A DNA stretch of 14,149 nucleotides from an uncultured Christensenella sp. (GCA_910586365.1 CAJUGP010000012.1:20723-34871), one strand, 5' to 3'. Positions 4,955 through 12,475 are shown, counted from the first letter of the stretch. Notes: a model not told the origin generated them from the letters alone. A program made the numbers and translations.

Positions 4955-5278
4955 ATGAACAGAATCAAAGAATTGCGGTTAGAATATAATTTGAGCCAAA
5001 AGGCTTTGGCGGAAAAAATCGGCATGAGCCAACAGGCAATCGACCTTTGGGAAAAATCCCTTACTGAATTAAAAGCAGGTGCGGCGATCGCGCTTGCCGA
5101 CGTATTTGAATGTTCGACCGATTACCTGTTCGGACGGGAAGACGATTTCGGAAACGTAAACGTCATGCGCGATTTATCCAACTCCGAAATTCGGTTGCTT
5201 ACCGTTTTTTCGCGGCTGAACAAATCGCAACAGGCGGAACTGTTCCGCTTTACCGATTACCTTACCTTTAAGCAATGA
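4955..5278 (+). CDS. XRE-family transcriptional regulator (107 aa)
   Basis: A 107-residue repressor-like protein. The N-terminal XRE HTH (about 1-65) is textbook: MNRIKELRLEYNLSQKALAE, KIGMSQQAIDLWEK as turn and recognition helix, and the closing VFECSTDYLFGRE. A C-terminal extension (about 66-107) ends in a helix (FSRLNKSQQAELFRFTDYL) of the type often used for dimerisation. The ATG at 4955 lacks a good ribosome binding site (only AAAAAAAGC upstream). A TATAAT at 4931-4936 is present but without a clear -35 box, which would suit a regulated or weak promoter. The palindrome at 4856-4871 may be its autoregulatory site. It stands alone between two terminators, so its target is not given by an operon partner. 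Confidence 0.9.
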   Translation: MNRIKELRLEYNLSQKALAEKIGMSQQAIDLWEKSLTELKAGAAIALADVFECSTDYLFGREDDFGNVNVMRDLSNSEIRLLTVFSRLNKSQQAELFRFTDYLTFKQ

Positions 5279-5307
5279 AAAAACCGTGCGTGTTCGCACG
5301 GTTTTTT
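5278..5307. terminator. Bidirectional intrinsic terminator
   Basis: A perfect 13-bp stem, AAAAAACCGTGCG (5278-5290) with CGCACGGTTTTTT (5295-5307), loop TGTT. It begins in the stop codon of the XRE gene. It also serves the convergent hydrolase gene, whose stop is at 5328. Confidence 0.92.
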
Positions 5308-5327
5308 CTTGCCGATCACGGCGTCGA

Positions 5328-6209
5328 TCAACAATTTTCTTCAAAAAATCCGAGTACCGCACCCCATTTTTCGGCGCGGTTTTCTTTTTCGTTCAAAAAC
5401 TCGTGGCGCGAACCCTCGAATAATTCGATCGCCACGTTTTTCATGCCCGCCTGCTTCGTATAAAACGCGTGCAGCTTTTCCACGCCCTTGCCCATATCCC
5501 CCACGGGATCGTCTTTGCCCGAAACAAGCAGCACGGGCAAATCCTTGGGCAGCCCCGCGATATATTTTTTCGTATACAGGCTTTTCAGCCCCTTGAAAAA
5601 GTCGCGGTAAAAACGGTTGGAACAGGTAAACGAGCAAAACGGATCGGCATGATATTTTGCGTTGTTTTCTTCGTCGATCGAGAGCCATTCGCCGTCGGCA
5701 AACTTTTTAGAATACGCGCCGAACGACTGCTTTTCGATAAACTTCGCCGCCTTCTTTTCGGGCGCGAGATGCGCGACGAAGGAACCGAGATACACCTCGA
5801 AATCCTTTTTATAATTACTGCCCGCGATCACGGCGCCGTCGATCTTGTCGCCGAACCGTGCCAGATAACTCTGCGTTAAAAACGACCCGTAAGAAAACCC
5901 CATTACAAAATATTTCAGCGCGGGGTATTTTTCCCTGTAATAATCGGTGATCGCACCCTCGTCGGTCACGGTGTCGAAAAACATATTCCCTTTACAATAG
6001 CCGAGCGTTGCGCGGTCGGTTTCGCCGTGCCCGCGGTGATCGTCCGCCACGACGAGAAAACCGCTCTCGTTCAAAAACCGCGCGAATTGATCGTAACGCG
6101 CGCCGTGTTCCACCATGCCGTGCACGATCTGCACGATGCCTTTGGGTTTTTCGACCTGCGTCCATTCGTGCACGAAGATCTCTTTCCCGTCGAAACTCTT
6201 AAACGTCAT
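5328..6209 (-). CDS. Alpha/beta hydrolase, lysophospholipase/monoacylglycerol lipase type (293 aa)
   Basis: A 293-residue serine hydrolase of the S33-like (Hydrolase_4, PldB-like) group. The oxyanion-hole region is IVHGMVEHGARYD (28-40), followed by VVADDHRGHGETD. The nucleophile elbow is GFSYGS with Ser106. The catalytic Asp lies in VSGKDDPVGDMGK (near 233) and His in EGSRHEFLNE (near 270). This order and the GMVEH signature match bacterial monoacylglycerol lipases and lysophospholipases, acting on carboxylic esters. There is no signal peptide, so it is cytoplasmic. The start at 6209 follows AAAGGGGTGA. Monocistronic, ending at the shared terminator 5278-5307, and divergent from the lipoprotein gene. 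The exact substrate cannot be told from sequence. Confidence 0.9.
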   Translation of the reverse strand: MTFKSFDGKEIFVHEWTQVEKPKGIVQIVHGMVEHGARYDQFARFLNESGFLVVADDHRGHGETDRATLGYCKGNMFFDTVTDEGAITDYYREKYPALKYFVMGFSYGSFLTQSYLARFGDKIDGAVIAGSNYKKDFEVYLGSFVAHLAPEKKAAKFIEKQSFGAYSKKFADGEWLSIDEENNAKYHADPFCSFTCSNRFYRDFFKGLKSLYTKKYIAGLPKDLPVLLVSGKDDPVGDMGKGVEKLHAFYTKQAGMKNVAIELFEGSRHEFLNEKENRAEKWGAVLGFFEENC

Positions 6210-6270
6210 ACCATCACCCCTTTACTTATATCATACCGCATTGCAGCCCTTTATAAACGCGATTGCCGAA

Positions 6271-6290
6271 ATTTTCCGTTTGCGGAAAAT
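6271..6290. repeat. Inverted repeat in the divergent intergenic region
   Basis: ATTTTCCG (6271-6278) and CGGAAAAT (6283-6290) form a perfect inverted repeat with a 4-base centre. The half-site TTCCG/CGGAA recurs in the hairpin at 6363-6380. It lies between the promoters of the hydrolase and the lipoprotein gene and could be a regulator site. Confidence 0.4.
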
Positions 6291-6328
6291 TCTTGTCCGT
6301 TTCCCTTTTTTCCCCCTGTATAAAACCC

Positions 6329-6358
6329 TTGCGTTCGCTTTTTTGATTCTGTTACAAT
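6329..6358 (+). promoter_or_regulatory. Probable sigma-A promoter of the NlpC/P60 lipoprotein gene
   Basis: TTGCGT (6329-6334), 18-bp spacer, TACAAT (6353-6358). Transcription would start at about 6365, inside the inverted repeat TTGCGGAA/TTCCGCAA (6363-6370 with 6373-6380) that directly precedes the AAAGGAGG ribosome binding site. Confidence 0.6.
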
Positions 6359-6391
6359 AGGCTTGCGGAACTTTCCGCAAAGGAGGAAACT

Positions 6392-7333
6392 ATGAAAACA
6401 AAATCGCGCGCGGCAATCGCGCTTGCTTGTATTCTCGCGCTCGCGCCGCTTGCAGCCTGCGGACAAACTCCGCAGAACGACCACGACCCCGAAGGCGACA
6501 ACATCGTTATGCCTCCGCAGGACACGCCGCCGACGGATACGCCCGTTCTTCCGCCCGTAACGGATGAACCCGCTCTGCCCGACGAAACGCCGTCGCCCGA
6601 GCAGCCCGAACAACCTGCTCCGCCTTCTTCGGAAGAAGAGCCGAGCGAACCGAGCGGACCCGCCGTGCCCGACGTACCCGAAGAACCGAAGGAACAGACG
6701 GCGGACTATGTGCGCGTCAACGCGAACGGACTGAGTATCCGCACGGGCGCGGGGACGAACTACACGATCCTCGGCAGCGCCGATAAAGACAGCTTGCTCA
6801 TTTACACGGGAAAATCAGGCGATTGGTACCAAACGCGTTATCAGAACCGCACCGCGTACGTGCATGCAAGCTATGCGAGCATGTACCGCGTGACCCTGCC
6901 GAACGGCAAAGACAAAACCGAAGCCGTGATCGAACGCGGATTCGACTTCCTCGGCGTGGAATACGTTTACGGTGCGACGCGCTATCACGACGGAAAAGGC
7001 AATAAACTCAACGGCTTTACGACCTCGGCGTTCGACTGCTCGTCGTATATGCAATACATTTTCTTATACGGCGGCGGCGTGCTGCTCGACGTTACGACGC
7101 GCACGCAGGTGGTGCAGGGCACGCCCGTGGCGCGCAAAGACATTCAACGCGGCGACCTGCTCTTCTTCACCAACTCCTCTCGGTACGACAAAGAGGGCGT
7201 GGAACGGATCGGGCACGTGGCGCTGTACTTGGGCGATAACTACATTCTGCACACCGCGTCCGACTATGCGCGCGCAGAACAGATCACGCAGGCGCGTTGG
7301 AATTATTATATCACGGCAAGGCGGGTTCTGTAA
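6392..7333 (+). CDS. Lipoprotein with SH3 and NlpC/P60 peptidase domains (313 aa)
   Basis: A secreted, membrane-anchored cell-wall peptidase. Residues 1-23 are a lipoprotein signal (MKTKSR, hydrophobic run, lipobox LAAC with the Cys at about 23). Residues 24-107 are a Pro/Glu/Asp-rich linker spanning the wall. Residues about 109-170 are a bacterial SH3 domain (VNANGLSIRTGAGTNYTILG, GDWYQT). Residues about 178-313 are NlpC/P60: catalytic Cys216 in AFDCSSYMQYIF, His275 in RIGHVALYLGD and His287 in ILHTAS. Such enzymes cut the peptide stems of peptidoglycan (gamma-D-Glu-diamino acid bonds). The start follows AAAGGAGG. No downstream operon partner: the next gene has its own promoter beginning only four bases after the stop. 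It is probably a growth or separation hydrolase, or one of spore germination; context does not decide. Confidence 0.92.
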   Translation: MKTKSRAAIALACILALAPLAACGQTPQNDHDPEGDNIVMPPQDTPPTDTPVLPPVTDEPALPDETPSPEQPEQPAPPSSEEEPSEPSGPAVPDVPEEPKEQTADYVRVNANGLSIRTGAGTNYTILGSADKDSLLIYTGKSGDWYQTRYQNRTAYVHASYASMYRVTLPNGKDKTEAVIERGFDFLGVEYVYGATRYHDGKGNKLNGFTTSAFDCSSYMQYIFLYGGGVLLDVTTRTQVVQGTPVARKDIQRGDLLFFTNSSRYDKEGVERIGHVALYLGDNYILHTASDYARAEQITQARWNYYITARRVL

Positions 7334-7336
7334 CGC

Positions 7337-7365
7337 TTGCCTTGCAGGCGAAAACATGCTATACT
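7337..7365 (+). promoter_or_regulatory. Promoter for a leaderless PHP transcript
   Basis: TTGCCT (7337-7342), 17-bp spacer, TATACT (7360-7365), with an extended -10 (TGC before TATACT). Six bases separate the -10 box from the ATG at 7372, so the predicted first transcribed base is the A of the start codon. Confidence 0.7.
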
Positions 7366-7371
7366 AACCTT

Positions 7372-8187
7372 ATGGAACGCATCGACCTGCACACGCATTC
7401 GACTTTTTCGCACGACGGGAACGCCGCGCTTGCGGACATGGTAGCCGCCGCGCACCTTCGCGGACTGAAATACTACGGCGTCAGCGAACATTTTGATTAT
7501 GACTGCGCCGCCCTCGGCGTAACGGTGAACGAAAAACCGCTGCGGCAAATCGACGCGCAGGCGTATTTTACCGCGGCGCGCAGTCTGCAAAAACAAGATA
7601 CAAGCCTTCTCGTCGGCTGCGAATTCGGTTACGCAAACCATGCGGACGCACTCGCCGCCTATGCGCAAACGATCGCGCGCTACAAGCCCGATTTCGTGAT
7701 CAACAGCGTGCACGTCTGCGACGGAAAAGACTGTTATTTTCCCGACTACTTCGCGGAAAAAAGCATGCGCCGCGCATATGAGAGCTATCTTGCCTGCGTG
7801 CGCGAAAGCTTAGACGCGCCCTATGCCTACGATATCGTCGGGCATATCGGTTACGTTTCGCGCAATGCGCCTTACGAAAACAAAAAACTGCGCTATGACG
7901 ATTACGTCGCGCAGCTAAACGACATTCTCGAAACGGTGATCGCAAAGCGCGCCGTTCTCGAAGTAAACATTTCCGCGCGCGGCGCGTTAAGCGCGTTTCT
8001 CCCCGATACCGATATTCTGCAACGCTATTACGATTTGGGCGGAAGGGCGCTTTCGTTCGGATCGGACGCGCACGATACAAGCCGCATTGCGGAGCGGTAC
8101 GACGAAACGGTTTCTACGCTCCGCGCGATCGGATTCACGCATTTTACCGTGCCCGTACGCGGCAAACGGATCGAGTTCAGCTTTTGA
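7372..8187 (+). CDS. PHP-domain phosphoesterase, histidinol-phosphatase (HisJ) type (271 aa)
   Basis: A 271-residue PHP protein starting directly in motif I: MERIDLHTHSTFSHDG with the HxH metal pair (H7, H9). Further metal and phosphate motifs follow: GVSEHFDYDC (about 40-48), VGCEFGY, INSVHVCDGKDCYFPD, DIVGHIGYV, LEVNISARG, and the terminal FGSDAHD near residue 229. This is the pattern of HisJ-type histidinol phosphatases, which remove phosphate in the next-to-last step of histidine synthesis; no his genes lie nearby, so the substrate remains open. I take ATG 7372 as start because the longer frame (from 7297) overlaps the lipoprotein gene and adds no family sequence. No ribosome binding site is present; the promoter implies a leaderless mRNA. 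Its 3' end overlaps ksgA by 11 bp, convergently. Confidence 0.88.
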   Translation: MERIDLHTHSTFSHDGNAALADMVAAAHLRGLKYYGVSEHFDYDCAALGVTVNEKPLRQIDAQAYFTAARSLQKQDTSLLVGCEFGYANHADALAAYAQTIARYKPDFVINSVHVCDGKDCYFPDYFAEKSMRRAYESYLACVRESLDAPYAYDIVGHIGYVSRNAPYENKKLRYDDYVAQLNDILETVIAKRAVLEVNISARGALSAFLPDTDILQRYYDLGGRALSFGSDAHDTSRIAERYDETVSTLRAIGFTHFTVPVRGKRIEFSF

Positions 8188-8995
8188 GCACGTCCGCGCG
8201 CACGAGCGTATCGGACAAAAGACCCAACTGCTGCGGCGACAGCACTTCGCCGCGCACCCCTTCTTGAATTTGCGCCGCCCGCAGCAGTTCGCGGGCGGTT
8301 TGCCGTTCCAGGCGAAAGGTGTTCACAAGATTGTTTTCCAGCGTTTTGCGGCGGTTCAAAAAGGCGCAGCGCACCGTTTCGCGGTAGGCTTTGGGGCTGA
8401 GCACCGAAAAGCCCCCTTTCGAGAAATCGATGCGCACGACGGCGGAATCTACGTTCGGGCGCGGATAAAACAGCGTGCGCGGAACGTGCCGCGTGAGCGT
8501 CGCCTCGCCCCTGCGCGCGATCGCCGCCGTGATCGCGCCGTAATCGGGCGTACCCGCTCGCGCACACAGCCTTGCTGCAACTTCGCGCTGTACCATGACC
8601 GTGACGCCCGTGCAGTTTTTCGCCTCTTCCACGAACTTCAACACGACGGGCGAAGTGATATAATACGGGAGATTCGCCACCACGGCGTACGCGCCCAACT
8701 TCTCTTCGAGCGCGGGAAAATTTGCTTTTTGAAAATCGCCGAACACGACCTCGGCGTTCGGATAGGATTGCAGCGCCTCGCCGAGAATGGGTTGCAGGCT
8801 CTTGTCGATCTCATACGCAACGACGCGCTTCGCCCGCTTTGCAAGCGCTTTGGTCAGCGCCCCCGCGCCCGCGCCGATTTCGAGCACGCACGTATCGGCG
8901 TCCACGCCCGCGTCCGAAACGATCGCGGCAAGCAGGTTGGGGTCGGAAAGAAAATTCTGCCCCCACTTTTTTTTGAATTCGTGTGTTCCGTTCAT
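8177..8995 (-). CDS. ksgA: 16S rRNA (A1518/A1519) dimethyltransferase (272 aa)
   Basis: KsgA/RsmA uses S-adenosylmethionine to dimethylate two adjacent adenines in the 3' terminal hairpin of 16S rRNA, a late step in small-subunit assembly. The sequence shows the conserved start KKKWGQNFLSDPNLL, the SAM motif VLEIGAGAGALT (family LEIGxGxGxLT; the usual Pro is Ala here), VVAYEIDKSL, VFGDFQKANF, and the catalytic NLPYYITSPVVLKF. The C-terminal helical domain has FYPRPNVDSAVVRID and RCAFLNRRKTLENNL. I chose ATG 8995 (MNGTHEFKKK, with AAAGGA about ten bases upstream) over the longer frame to 9058, which enters intergenic hairpins. It is the third gene of metG-tatD-ksgA. Loss of KsgA confers kasugamycin resistance in other bacteria. 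Confidence 0.95.
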   Translation of the reverse strand: MNGTHEFKKKWGQNFLSDPNLLAAIVSDAGVDADTCVLEIGAGAGALTKALAKRAKRVVAYEIDKSLQPILGEALQSYPNAEVVFGDFQKANFPALEEKLGAYAVVANLPYYITSPVVLKFVEEAKNCTGVTVMVQREVAARLCARAGTPDYGAITAAIARRGEATLTRHVPRTLFYPRPNVDSAVVRIDFSKGGFSVLSPKAYRETVRCAFLNRRKTLENNLVNTFRLERQTARELLRAAQIQEGVRGEVLSPQQLGLLSDTLVRADVLKS

Positions 8996-9026
8996 GAAAA
9001 CCGTTTCCTTTGCGCATACTGCATTC

Positions 9027-9043
9027 GGCGCGCTCGGCGCGCC
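9027..9043. repeat. GC hairpin in the tatD-ksgA gap
   Basis: GGCGCGC (9027-9033) and GCGCGCC (9037-9043) form a perfect 7-bp stem with a 3-base loop. It lies about 30 nt upstream of the ksgA start in the transcript and could affect processing or translation. Confidence 0.45.
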
Positions 9044-9059
9044 CTTACGAAAGAACAAG

Positions 9060-9092
9060 AGAGCCGACTTCGTTCGGCTCTTGACTTTTTTT
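9060..9092. terminator. Hairpin after tatD, possible partial terminator
   Basis: AGAGCCGA (9060-9067) pairs with TCGGCTCT (9074-9081). On the plus strand it is followed, after TGAC, by a run of seven T. In the direction of the tatD-ksgA transcript it is followed only by CTTGTTCTTT. It probably reduces rather than blocks readthrough into ksgA. Confidence 0.45.
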
Positions 9093-9855
9093 ATTTTATT
9101 TTCGGGAAAAGCCGTTTAGCGTTCGCGCGCACGGCGCAAACAAACTCCTCTTCGTCCATGCCCCGTTCCGATGCGATTTTCCGCGCGATGACGGGGATAT
9201 TCGCAGGGGTGTTTTTTTCGCCGCGGAAGGGCGATAGATACGGGCTGTCCGTTTCCGTGAGGATTTTATCGAGCGGGCAGCGAACCGCGCTCTCCAACAC
9301 CTTGCGCGCGTTCTTAAAGCACGTTACGCCGCCGAAGGAAAAATACGCGCCGAGCGAAAGGAAATCGTCCTGCATTTCCGCGCCGAAGGCATAGCAGTGC
9401 AAAAGAAACCCGTGTTTCATGTGTCCGTTCATCTCGCGCAGCAGCGCAAGCGCGTCGGCGGCGCAGTCGCGCGCGTGCACCTGCACGGGAAGCCCGACTT
9501 CTTCGGCAAGCAAGATCTGCCTGACAAACGCTTCGCGCTGTTTTTTCTTATCCGTATCGGGGTAGTGATAATCAAGCCCGATTTCGCCCACGGCAACGCA
9601 TTTTCTATCGGACGCAAGCACGCGCAGTTGCCCGATTGTCTGCTCCGAAAAGCCGTCCGTTTCGGAGGGGTGCACGCCGCAGCAGAAATACGCGCCCTCG
9701 TGCTCCGCGCAAAAATCGCGGTGCATGCTGCTGTGCGCTACGCTGTCGCCCGCGAGCACGACGGTATCCACCCCCGCCGCCTTGATTTTTTCCCATTCTT
9801 CGGGGAAAGAATAGCCCTCTTCCGCAAAATGTGCGTGAACGTCAAGATACCTCAC
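9091..9855 (-). CDS. tatD: TatD-family metal-dependent DNase (254 aa), GTG start
   Basis: A TIM-barrel amidohydrolase-like nuclease of the TatD/YcfH/YabD family (usual length about 255). Metal ligands and motifs are YLDVHAHF (HxH, about 3-10), CGVHPSETDGF, VAVGEIGLDYHYP with the bridging Glu near 88, LPVQVHARDCAADAL, GFLLHCYAF, and the closing ILTETDSPYLSPFRG with its Asp. The family acts on DNA 3' ends or as a D-aminoacyl-tRNA-related hydrolase; the physiological role is not settled. The start is a GTG at 9855 whose last two bases overlap the metG stop (GTGA), so translation is coupled to metG with no good ribosome binding site. An upstream ATG at 9960 in the same frame would lie wholly inside metG and is rejected. 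Firmicutes usually have rnmV between tatD and ksgA; it is absent here. Confidence 0.93.
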   Translation of the reverse strand: MRYLDVHAHFAEEGYSFPEEWEKIKAAGVDTVVLAGDSVAHSSMHRDFCAEHEGAYFCCGVHPSETDGFSEQTIGQLRVLASDRKCVAVGEIGLDYHYPDTDKKKQREAFVRQILLAEEVGLPVQVHARDCAADALALLREMNGHMKHGFLLHCYAFGAEMQDDFLSLGAYFSFGGVTCFKNARKVLESAVRCPLDKILTETDSPYLSPFRGEKNTPANIPVIARKIASERGMDEEEFVCAVRANAKRLFPKIK

Positions 9856-11813
9856 CGCACCGAACCGCCGCTTGCAAAAGGTTTTTCGGGCGATACGAGG
9901 CACAGATTGCCGTCTTGATCCTCGGCGCACAAAATCATGCCTTCCGAAAGCACGCCGCACAGCTTGGCGGGTTTCAGGTTGGCGACCACCACGACTTTTT
10001 TGCCCACCATCTCTTCGGGCGTGTAATAATTGGCGATGCCCGAAACGATCGATCGCAATTCATCGCCGATCTTCACCGTTTCGTGCAGTAATTTCTGCGA
10101 TCCCTTCACCCGTTCGCAGGCGATCACCTCGCCCACGCGCAGCTGCGTTTTGAAAAACTCGTCGATCGAAATTTGTTCGCCTTGCGCGCCGCTTTCCTTC
10201 TTTTCAGACTTCTCTTCCTTTTTCGGCTTGTTCTTTTGCAGCAGCGCGGCGACCTCGGCAAGCTCTTTTTTGACGTCGATCCGCGGGAAAATGGGCGGCA
10301 GCTTTTTCACCTGCGCCCCCTCTTTCAGATACCCGAACGCAAGCGCGTCGAACCCCATGTCCGCGCTGCACGAAAAACTTTCCAAAATCAACGCGGGAAT
10401 TTTGGTTAAAAACGGTTTCAACAGCACGGCGCAGATACGCGCCGTTTCGGCAAGGTTGTAGAGCACCGCGCCCAGCCGTTCGCGCTTTGACGCATCTTTG
10501 GCAAGCACCCAGGGCATGGTTTCGTCGATATATTTGTTTGCGCGCGCCACCACGGCGAAGATCGCCGCAAGCGCGTCGGGCGCGTTCAGCTGCGCCATCG
10601 CCGCTTTCACCGCGTCGAACGCGCCGTTCGCCATATCGCAAAGCTCGCCGTCCGTGCCTTCTGTTTTGCCGCGCGCGGGCAGCTTGCCGTCGAAGTTCTG
10701 CACGATCATCGCGCTCGTACGCGAAACAAGGTTGCCCAAATCGTTGGCAAGATCGGCGTTGATGCGCAAAAGCAGCTTTTCGCTCGTGTATTCTCCGTCG
10801 CTGCCGAACGGAATTTCGCGCAAGAGGAAATAGCGCACGGCATCCGCGCCGTAGCGTTTCACAAGCGCGTAAGGATCGGTAAGCTGCGCGAGAGCCGCTT
10901 CCTGCTTGCTCTTCGAGAGCTTGTCGCCCCCGATCAGCAGCCAACCGTGCCCGTAAATCTGTTTGGGCACTTCCTCGCCGAGCGCCATTAAGATCGCGGG
11001 CCATATGATCGCATGGAACCGCACGATCTCTTTGCCGACCATGTGCAAATCGGCGTTCCAATACTTTTTATAAAGCGAATCGTCGTCCGAAAGATACCCG
11101 AGCGCCGTGATATAGTTGGAAAGCGCGTCGATCCACACGTAAGCGTAATGGTTGGGATCGAAGGGCAGCGGAACGCCCCACTTTACCGTCGTGCGCGATA
11201 CGCAAAGATCCTGCAAGCCGGGCTTGATGAAATTGTTGACCATTTCGTTGACGCGCGACTTCGGCTGCAAAAATTCGGGGTTGTCCTCGTAGAGTTTTAA
11301 GATGCGCGGCGCGTATTTGGAAAGGCGGAAGAAATAGCTTTCCTCTTTCTTCAACGCGACTTCTCTGCCGCAGTCGGGGCATTTTCCGTCTTTTAACTGC
11401 GCTTCCGTCCACATGCTTTCGCACGGGGTGCAGTAATATCCCGCATATTCCGACTTATATATATCGCCGCTGTCGTACAGCTTCTGATAGATTTTCTGCA
11501 CGCACGCCTCGTGGTCCGCGTCGGTCGTACGGATAAAGCGGTCGTACGAAATATCGAGAAGCCGCCAAACGTCTTTGAGCTGCGTCACGAGCGGATCGAT
11601 AAACTCCATGGGCGTAACGCCGCGTTTTTGCGCCTCGCGTTCGATTTTCTGCCCGTGTTCGTCCGTGCCCGTCAAAAAGAACACGTCCTCTCCGAGCATT
11701 TTATGAAAACGGGCAAGCGCGTCGCAGATCACCGTCGTGTAACAGTGCCCGATATGCCAATTTCCGCTCGGGTAATAAATAGGCGTGGTAATGTAAAATT
11801 TCTTTCTTTCCAT
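9852..11813 (-). CDS. metG: Methionyl-tRNA synthetase with C-terminal tRNA-binding domain (653 aa)
   Basis: Charges tRNA-Met with methionine. Class I synthetase: YITTPIYYPSGNWHIGH carries the HIGH signature (H20-H23), and DKLSKSK near residue 298 is the KMSKS loop. A zinc knuckle is seen as CTPCESM and CPDCGRE at about 127-148. The anticodon-binding helical domain follows (about 370-530). A Lys/Glu-rich linker (KKEEKSEKKE) leads to a C-terminal OB-fold EMAP/Trbp111-type domain (about 550-653: FFKTQLRVGEVIACERV, IVSGIANYYTPEEMVGKKV, LCGVLSEGMILCA). The Bacillus MetS enzyme has the same architecture and nearly this length. Start at 11813 is set by CAGGAG five bases upstream; an upstream in-frame ATG (11837) has no such site. 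First gene of the metG-tatD-ksgA operon. Confidence 0.97.
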   Translation of the reverse strand: MERKKFYITTPIYYPSGNWHIGHCYTTVICDALARFHKMLGEDVFFLTGTDEHGQKIEREAQKRGVTPMEFIDPLVTQLKDVWRLLDISYDRFIRTTDADHEACVQKIYQKLYDSGDIYKSEYAGYYCTPCESMWTEAQLKDGKCPDCGREVALKKEESYFFRLSKYAPRILKLYEDNPEFLQPKSRVNEMVNNFIKPGLQDLCVSRTTVKWGVPLPFDPNHYAYVWIDALSNYITALGYLSDDDSLYKKYWNADLHMVGKEIVRFHAIIWPAILMALGEEVPKQIYGHGWLLIGGDKLSKSKQEAALAQLTDPYALVKRYGADAVRYFLLREIPFGSDGEYTSEKLLLRINADLANDLGNLVSRTSAMIVQNFDGKLPARGKTEGTDGELCDMANGAFDAVKAAMAQLNAPDALAAIFAVVARANKYIDETMPWVLAKDASKRERLGAVLYNLAETARICAVLLKPFLTKIPALILESFSCSADMGFDALAFGYLKEGAQVKKLPPIFPRIDVKKELAEVAALLQKNKPKKEEKSEKKESGAQGEQISIDEFFKTQLRVGEVIACERVKGSQKLLHETVKIGDELRSIVSGIANYYTPEEMVGKKVVVVANLKPAKLCGVLSEGMILCAEDQDGNLCLVSPEKPFASGGSVR

Positions 11814-11851
11814 AGAAACTCCTGTGTGCGTCCGCAATCGGAACGATATTC

Positions 11852-11880
11852 ATTATACCCTTTTTCGGGGGGAAAGTAAA
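11852..11880 (-). promoter_or_regulatory. Sigma-A promoter of the metG operon
   Basis: On the minus strand TTTACT (11880-11875), 17-bp spacer, TATAAT (11857-11852). The -35 box begins immediately after the stop codon of the GNAT gene. No T-box-like leader fits in the roughly 30 nt between the start site and the metG ATG. Confidence 0.75.
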
Positions 11881-12435
11881 TTATTTTCGCGCAAAATAAT
11901 CTTCTTCCAATATGGCGCGGAAAACGATATCCTCCCATTCGCCCGTCGAAAGCAGACGAAACGCTTTGCGCTTTAATCCCTCGTAGCGCAGTCCGCACTT
12001 TTCCATGACCTTGCCCGAGGCGGGATTATGCACGGCGTGGCAGCTCTCGACGCGGTGGAACCCCACTTCCTCGAACAGATAGCGCAGCACTTCGGCGTAA
12101 GCCTCGCTCATGATCCCCTTGCCCCAGTATTTACGGCTTAAACAGTACCCCGTGTGCGCGTTTTCACCGTGCCCCGCCACAAGCGCCACGTCGCCGATGA
12201 CTTCGCCTTGCAGCGTGATCGCCCAGTGATACGCGTCGGGACGCTTGCTCTCCTCTTCCCAAACTTTAAGCAGCGCGCGCGTTTCCTCGACGCTTCGGTG
12301 CGGCGTCCAAGTCAGATATTTCGTCACTTCTTCATCGTGCGCCCAATTTGAGAACATTGCCTCGGCGTCCGCGCTTGAGAACGGGCGCAGAACAAGCCGC
12401 TGCGTTTTCAGAATTTTGCTTCCTTTATGCTCCAT
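11881..12435 (-). CDS. GNAT acetyltransferase, RimJ/RimL type (184 aa)
   Basis: A 184-residue Gcn5-type N-acetyltransferase. ILKTQRLVLRPFSSADAEAMF (8-28) is the RimJ/RimL-like N-terminus and WAITLQGEVIGDVALV is the central sheet. The acetyl-CoA loop is seen in YCLSRKYWGKGIMSEAYAEV (a basic residue then GxG, about 108-127). FHRVESCHAVHNPASGKVMEKCGLRYEG is the typical C-terminal pair of motifs. RimJ/RimL relatives acetylate ribosomal protein N-termini, and many paralogues modify antibiotics or small amines. The start at 12435 follows a perfect GGGAGGAG. The gene lies behind a leader ORF and an intrinsic terminator, suggesting inducible expression, which would fit a resistance-type role; that part is inference. 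The metG promoter begins right at its stop codon, with no terminator between. Confidence 0.9.
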   Translation of the reverse strand: MEHKGSKILKTQRLVLRPFSSADAEAMFSNWAHDEEVTKYLTWTPHRSVEETRALLKVWEEESKRPDAYHWAITLQGEVIGDVALVAGHGENAHTGYCLSRKYWGKGIMSEAYAEVLRYLFEEVGFHRVESCHAVHNPASGKVMEKCGLRYEGLKRKAFRLLSTGEWEDIVFRAILEEDYFARK

Positions 12436-12449
12436 AATCTCCTCCCAAC

Positions 12450-12475
12450 AAAAAAAGCCCCCGCGCAGGGAGCTT
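12450..12475 (-). terminator. Attenuator terminator ahead of the GNAT gene
   Basis: On the minus strand AAGCTCCC pairs with GGGGGCTT (one G-U) around TGCGC, followed by a run of T. It sits between the promoter and the GNAT gene, ending only about 15 bases before the start codon. Transcription must read through it for the enzyme to be made. Confidence 0.75.

Noticed and set aside
4342..5278. Toxin-antitoxin-chaperone operon made of SecB-like and XRE genes
   Set aside because: A strong terminator separates the two, no toxin gene is adjacent, and the XRE gene follows rather than precedes the chaperone. Only the weaker statement in the SecB finding is kept.
8087..9394. 435-residue open frame on the plus strand opposite ksgA and tatD
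   Set aside because: It is the antisense shadow of two certain genes in GC-rich codons; it is Arg/His-rich, has no domain and no ribosome binding site.
10204..11061. 285-residue minus-strand frame inside metG
   Set aside because: Alternative frame of metG, very Arg/Ala-rich, no start signal; metG itself is unambiguous.
11814..11880. T-box riboswitch ahead of metG
   Set aside because: The leader from the predicted start site is only about 30 nt, too short for a T-box, and no T-box core sequence is seen.
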